A stretch of 64,000 bases of DNA from Alteromonas hispanica (lineage in GTDB: Bacteria; Pseudomonadota; Gammaproteobacteria; Enterobacterales; Alteromonadaceae), in assembly GCF_010500915.1 (NCBI RefSeq), contig NZ_JAAAWP010000013.1, positions 1-64,000 on the forward strand. Direction: 5' to 3'. Position numbers and translations under genes: made by a program. This document shows, piece after piece, positions 58,793-64,000 of this stretch; positions within the stretch are counted from its first letter, which is position 1, and each line of letters starts with the position of its first letter. A model generated the notes under the pieces. It was given only the letters and a program-made list of their open reading frames with translations. It searched no databases and was not told the DNA's origin.

Positions 58793-59858
58793 GTCAGCAA
58801 GCCATACTATTTATAGACCGCGACGGTACGCTAGTTGAAGAGCCGCCCGTAGATAAGCAGTTAGACAGTTTAGAGAAACTCGTTTTCGAGCCCAACGTTA
58901 TCCCTGTGTTGTTAAAACTTAAAGCAGCTGGTTTTAAGCTCGTTATGGTGTCAAACCAAGATGGATTAGGCACAGAGAGCTTCCCTCAACAAGATTTTGA
59001 GATTGCCCACAACGCCATGATGGGGATATTCGAAAGCCAAGGTGTGACTTTCGATGATGTGCTTATTTGCCCCCACTTTGAGGAAGATAACTGTACCTGC
59101 CGTAAGCCAAAGCTTGGCTTAGTGAAAGACTACCTGCAGCAAGGCCGTGTTGACTTCACTCGCTCGTATGTCATTGGCGATAGAATTACCGACGTACAGC
59201 TTGGTGAAAACATGGGCATCAAAAGCTTACAGTATAATCGCGAAACGCTTAACTGGAATGACGTTCAAAAGTCAATTTTAGCCTCATCGCGTATTGCGGA
59301 AGTGGTACGTACTACGTCTGAAACCGACATCAGAGTGCGAGTAGATTTAGATTCTCAGGAAAAATCTGCTATCCACACAGGTCTTGGTTTTTTTGACCAT
59401 ATGCTTGACCAAATCGCTGTTCACGGCGGGTTTGAGTTAAACGTGTCTGTTGATGGCGACCTTCATATTGACGATCACCACAGCGTTGAAGATACCGCGC
59501 TAGCTATTGGTGAAGCGCTTAAAAAAGCACTGGGTGATAAACGTGGCATTGGTCGCTTTGGGTTTGCATTACCTATGGATGAGTGTCGCGCCGAATGCAT
59601 TATGGATATTTCTAACCGCCCTCACCTCAAGTTTGAAGCAGAGTTTAGCCGAGATCAGGTAGGTGAAATGGCTACAGAGATGGTGCCGCATTTCTTTTAC
59701 TCTTTAGCACAAAGCATGGGATTATCGCTACACTTGTCTACCACAGAAGGCAATGCGCACCACCAGGTAGAAAGCTTATTTAAAGTATTTGGTCGCGCCC
59801 TTAGACAAGCTATTGCGCTTAAAGGCGATGCGTTGCCAAGTAGCAAGGGAGCGCTGTA

Positions 59859-59859
<1 letters not shown>
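58789..59859 (+). CDS. hisB: Bifunctional histidinol-phosphatase / IGP dehydratase HisB
   Basis: 356 residues in two domains. The N-terminal HAD phosphatase has [11 protein letters not shown] (Asp10, Asp12) and the zinc loop [11 protein letters not shown]; the C-terminal dehydratase has [11 protein letters not shown] and [10 protein letters not shown], the two metal-binding HHxxE motifs. The fusion is the enterobacterial arrangement. It overlaps both neighbours. Confidence 0.97.
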
Positions 59860-62015
<2,156 letters not shown>

Positions 62016-62019
<4 letters not shown>

Positions 62020-62633
62020 TCATTACAAGTGAAAATACCAATACCTTGGCATGGGAGAAGATGGATAATCTTCTGCCAGCTATCGTGCAAGATGCATTAT
62101 CTGGCAAGGTGTTAATGCAAGGCTATATGGACCAAGACGCCTTAGCCAAAACCCTCGAAAGCGGCAAAGTAACCTTCTTCAGCCGCTCCAAAAAGCGTTT
62201 GTGGATGAAAGGTGAAACATCGGGTAATACGCTCGACTTAGTGAGTGTAGCCTGTGATTGCGATAGCGATTCGCTGCTGGTTCTCGCAAATCCTAACGGC
62301 CCTACCTGCCACACAGGGAAGGAAAGTTGCTGGTTTGAAGGCAGTACCCCAGCGTTTACGTTTTTAGCCGACCTAGAGCGAGTATTAGCATCTCGTAAAT
62401 CTGCTGACCCTAAAAGCAGCTACACTGCCAGCCTTTATAACAAAGGCATTAAGCGCATTGCGCAAAAAGTGGGTGAAGAAGGCGTTGAGACCGCGTTAGC
62501 CGCAACAGTGCACGACAAAGAAGAGCTTAAAAACGAAGCCGCTGACTTGTTATACCACCTAACTGTGCTGTTACAAGCGAGCGATATGTCGCTTAACGAT
62601 GCGCTGAGCGTATTACAAGAGCGTCATAAATAG
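62016..62633 (+). CDS. hisI: Bifunctional PR-AMP cyclohydrolase / PR-ATP pyrophosphatase HisIE
   Basis: 205 residues. The HisI part has [22 protein letters not shown] with the zinc cysteines; the HisE part, from LERVLASRK on, has [13 protein letters not shown] and [13 protein letters not shown]. It carries out the second and third steps of the pathway. It is the last gene of the operon, followed by a strong terminator. Confidence 0.97.
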
Positions 62634-62669
62634 CTTTTAAGGCATGCAACGTCAAATGAATAACGTAAA

Positions 62670-62694
62670 AAAGCCCGCTTGCGGGCTTTTTTTT
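62670..62694 (+). terminator. his operon terminator
   Basis: AAAGCCCGC-TT-GCGGGCTTT is a near-perfect hairpin followed by more T residues, 37 bases beyond the hisI stop. Confidence 0.9.
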
Positions 62695-62730
62695 AGCGCT
62701 TTTCTAAGGCTTTTCTAGGGCTTTTAAACG

Positions 62731-63126
62731 CTACATTCCGAAATGGATGAGCGCTAAATTACCAACGGCGGTCACCAGCATTGCTAGGAAAGTAAGGATC
62801 ATACCTGTAAAACGCTGCCAGCTAACGCCTGAGTGTCTTCCCAGTCCGTAAGCATGCAATACCCTACCAAACAAAATAGCGCTTCCTAATGCATGTACAG
62901 CCCACCCTTGACCGGTATTCGCTTCAAAACAAGCGATCATGATGAGGGTAATAGGAACATATTCGCTAAAGTTACCATGAGCTCGGGATAAACGCCCTAA
63001 ATCTTCATGGCCACCGTCGCCTAAACTTACGTTGTGTCGACGTCTAGCTCCGATAACAAGAAACGATAAATACAGATAACATATACCGAGTAAACTGGCG
63101 TAAAAGGCTGTGATTGGTAAAACCAT
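62731..63126 (-). CDS. MAPEG family membrane protein
   Basis: 131 residues with four hydrophobic spans. SRAHGNFSEYVPITLIMIACFE and GRVLHAYGLGRHSG match the MAPEG family (glutathione S-transferase-like membrane proteins). The substrate in bacteria is generally unknown. It converges with hisI. Confidence 0.9.
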   Translation of the reverse strand: MVLPITAFYASLLGICYLYLSFLVIGARRRHNVSLGDGGHEDLGRLSRAHGNFSEYVPITLIMIACFEANTGQGWAVHALGSAILFGRVLHAYGLGRHSGVSWQRFTGMILTFLAMLVTAVGNLALIHFGM

Positions 63127-63300
63127 CTCAACTCCACTTTTTATAATTATTTTTACGAATACTGACGCTAAGGTAGCATAGGAATTTTAGCAACGTATAG
63201 CTGTTTATTAAGCATTTCTTAGGGGTGAGAAACCCTACTCAACTCGAAATGCTATCAAGCACGTACTTTGAATACGCAGGCTGTTAAAAAACGCGTATGA

Positions 63301-63323
63301 AAAAGGCCGCGTTGTGCGGCCTT
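63301..63323 (-). terminator. Terminator after adk
   Basis: AAGGCCGC-ACAAC-GCGGCCTT is a perfect 8-bp hairpin on the minus strand followed by TTTTT-type sequence, 20 bases past the adk stop. Confidence 0.85.
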
Positions 63324-63343
63324 CCTCAATTTTTAATCACTAA

Positions 63344-64000
<657 letters not shown>

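Overview
The window looks like a chromosomal segment of a marine gammaproteobacterium of the Alteromonas type. This is inferred from protein similarity recalled from memory and from gene order, not from a search. Supporting signs are the EpmC/YfcL pair, the fadR-nhaB-dsbB and yoaA-tsaB-slp-fadD-rnd-ycgL-ycgM-ycgN neighbourhoods shared with E. coli, a TPP-riboswitch thi operon, a complete attenuated his operon, and the marine-type wax-ester synthase and phasin genes.

Positions 1-5417 are an integron gene-cassette array read left to right. It holds seven recognisable attC sites (one degenerate), one half attC and one bare R''-like remnant, around eight small cassettes plus the tail of another. 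No integrase lies in the window; if there is one it should be to the left. All but one cassette product are small membrane proteins without a known function; the exception is a PaiB-like FMN-binding protein. An IS110-superfamily element (IS1111-like, about 1.57 kb) sits exactly in the R' box of one attC, with its transposase opposite to the cassettes. The 3' non-coding end of this element folds on paper into a long-stemmed RNA. It carries a stretch identical to the attC sequence next to the insertion point, so it is a strong candidate for an attC-targeting bridge RNA. This is the most interesting part of the window.

From 5.6 to 14.1 kb the chromosome holds an exported protein, an outer-membrane barrel, yfcL, an ATP-NAD kinase-like gene, epmC, a thioesterase, a retropepsin-like protease and a lactate permease. 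From 14.2 to 21 kb a promoter and TPP riboswitch precede thiC-thiDE(fusion)-thiF-thiS-thiG-thiH. From 21 to 36.7 kb the theme is lipid metabolism: fadH, a dienoyl-CoA isomerase, a TetR regulator, a GMC oxidoreductase, a wax-ester synthase/DGAT with its TetR regulator, a DUF445 protein, a patatin lipase, a degenerate HD-GYP-like protein, two phasin-type granule proteins and fadR.

From 37 to 50.6 kb is the conserved block nhaB-dsbB-acetyltransferase and, on the other strand, yoaA-tsaB-slp-hydrolase-fadD-rnd-ycgL-lytic transglycosylase-ycgM-ycgN. Likely FadR boxes lie before fadR and fadD, which ties the regulator to the fatty-acid genes here. An alpha-amylase-family enzyme, a TauE-type exporter and small envelope proteins follow. 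From 55.2 to 62.7 kb the his leader peptide with five His codons, its attenuator and hisGDCBHAFI form a tightly overlapping operon. A MAPEG protein and adk close the window. Several intergenic gaps, and the linker of the ThiD-ThiE fusion, carry short tandem repeats of 9-17 bp.
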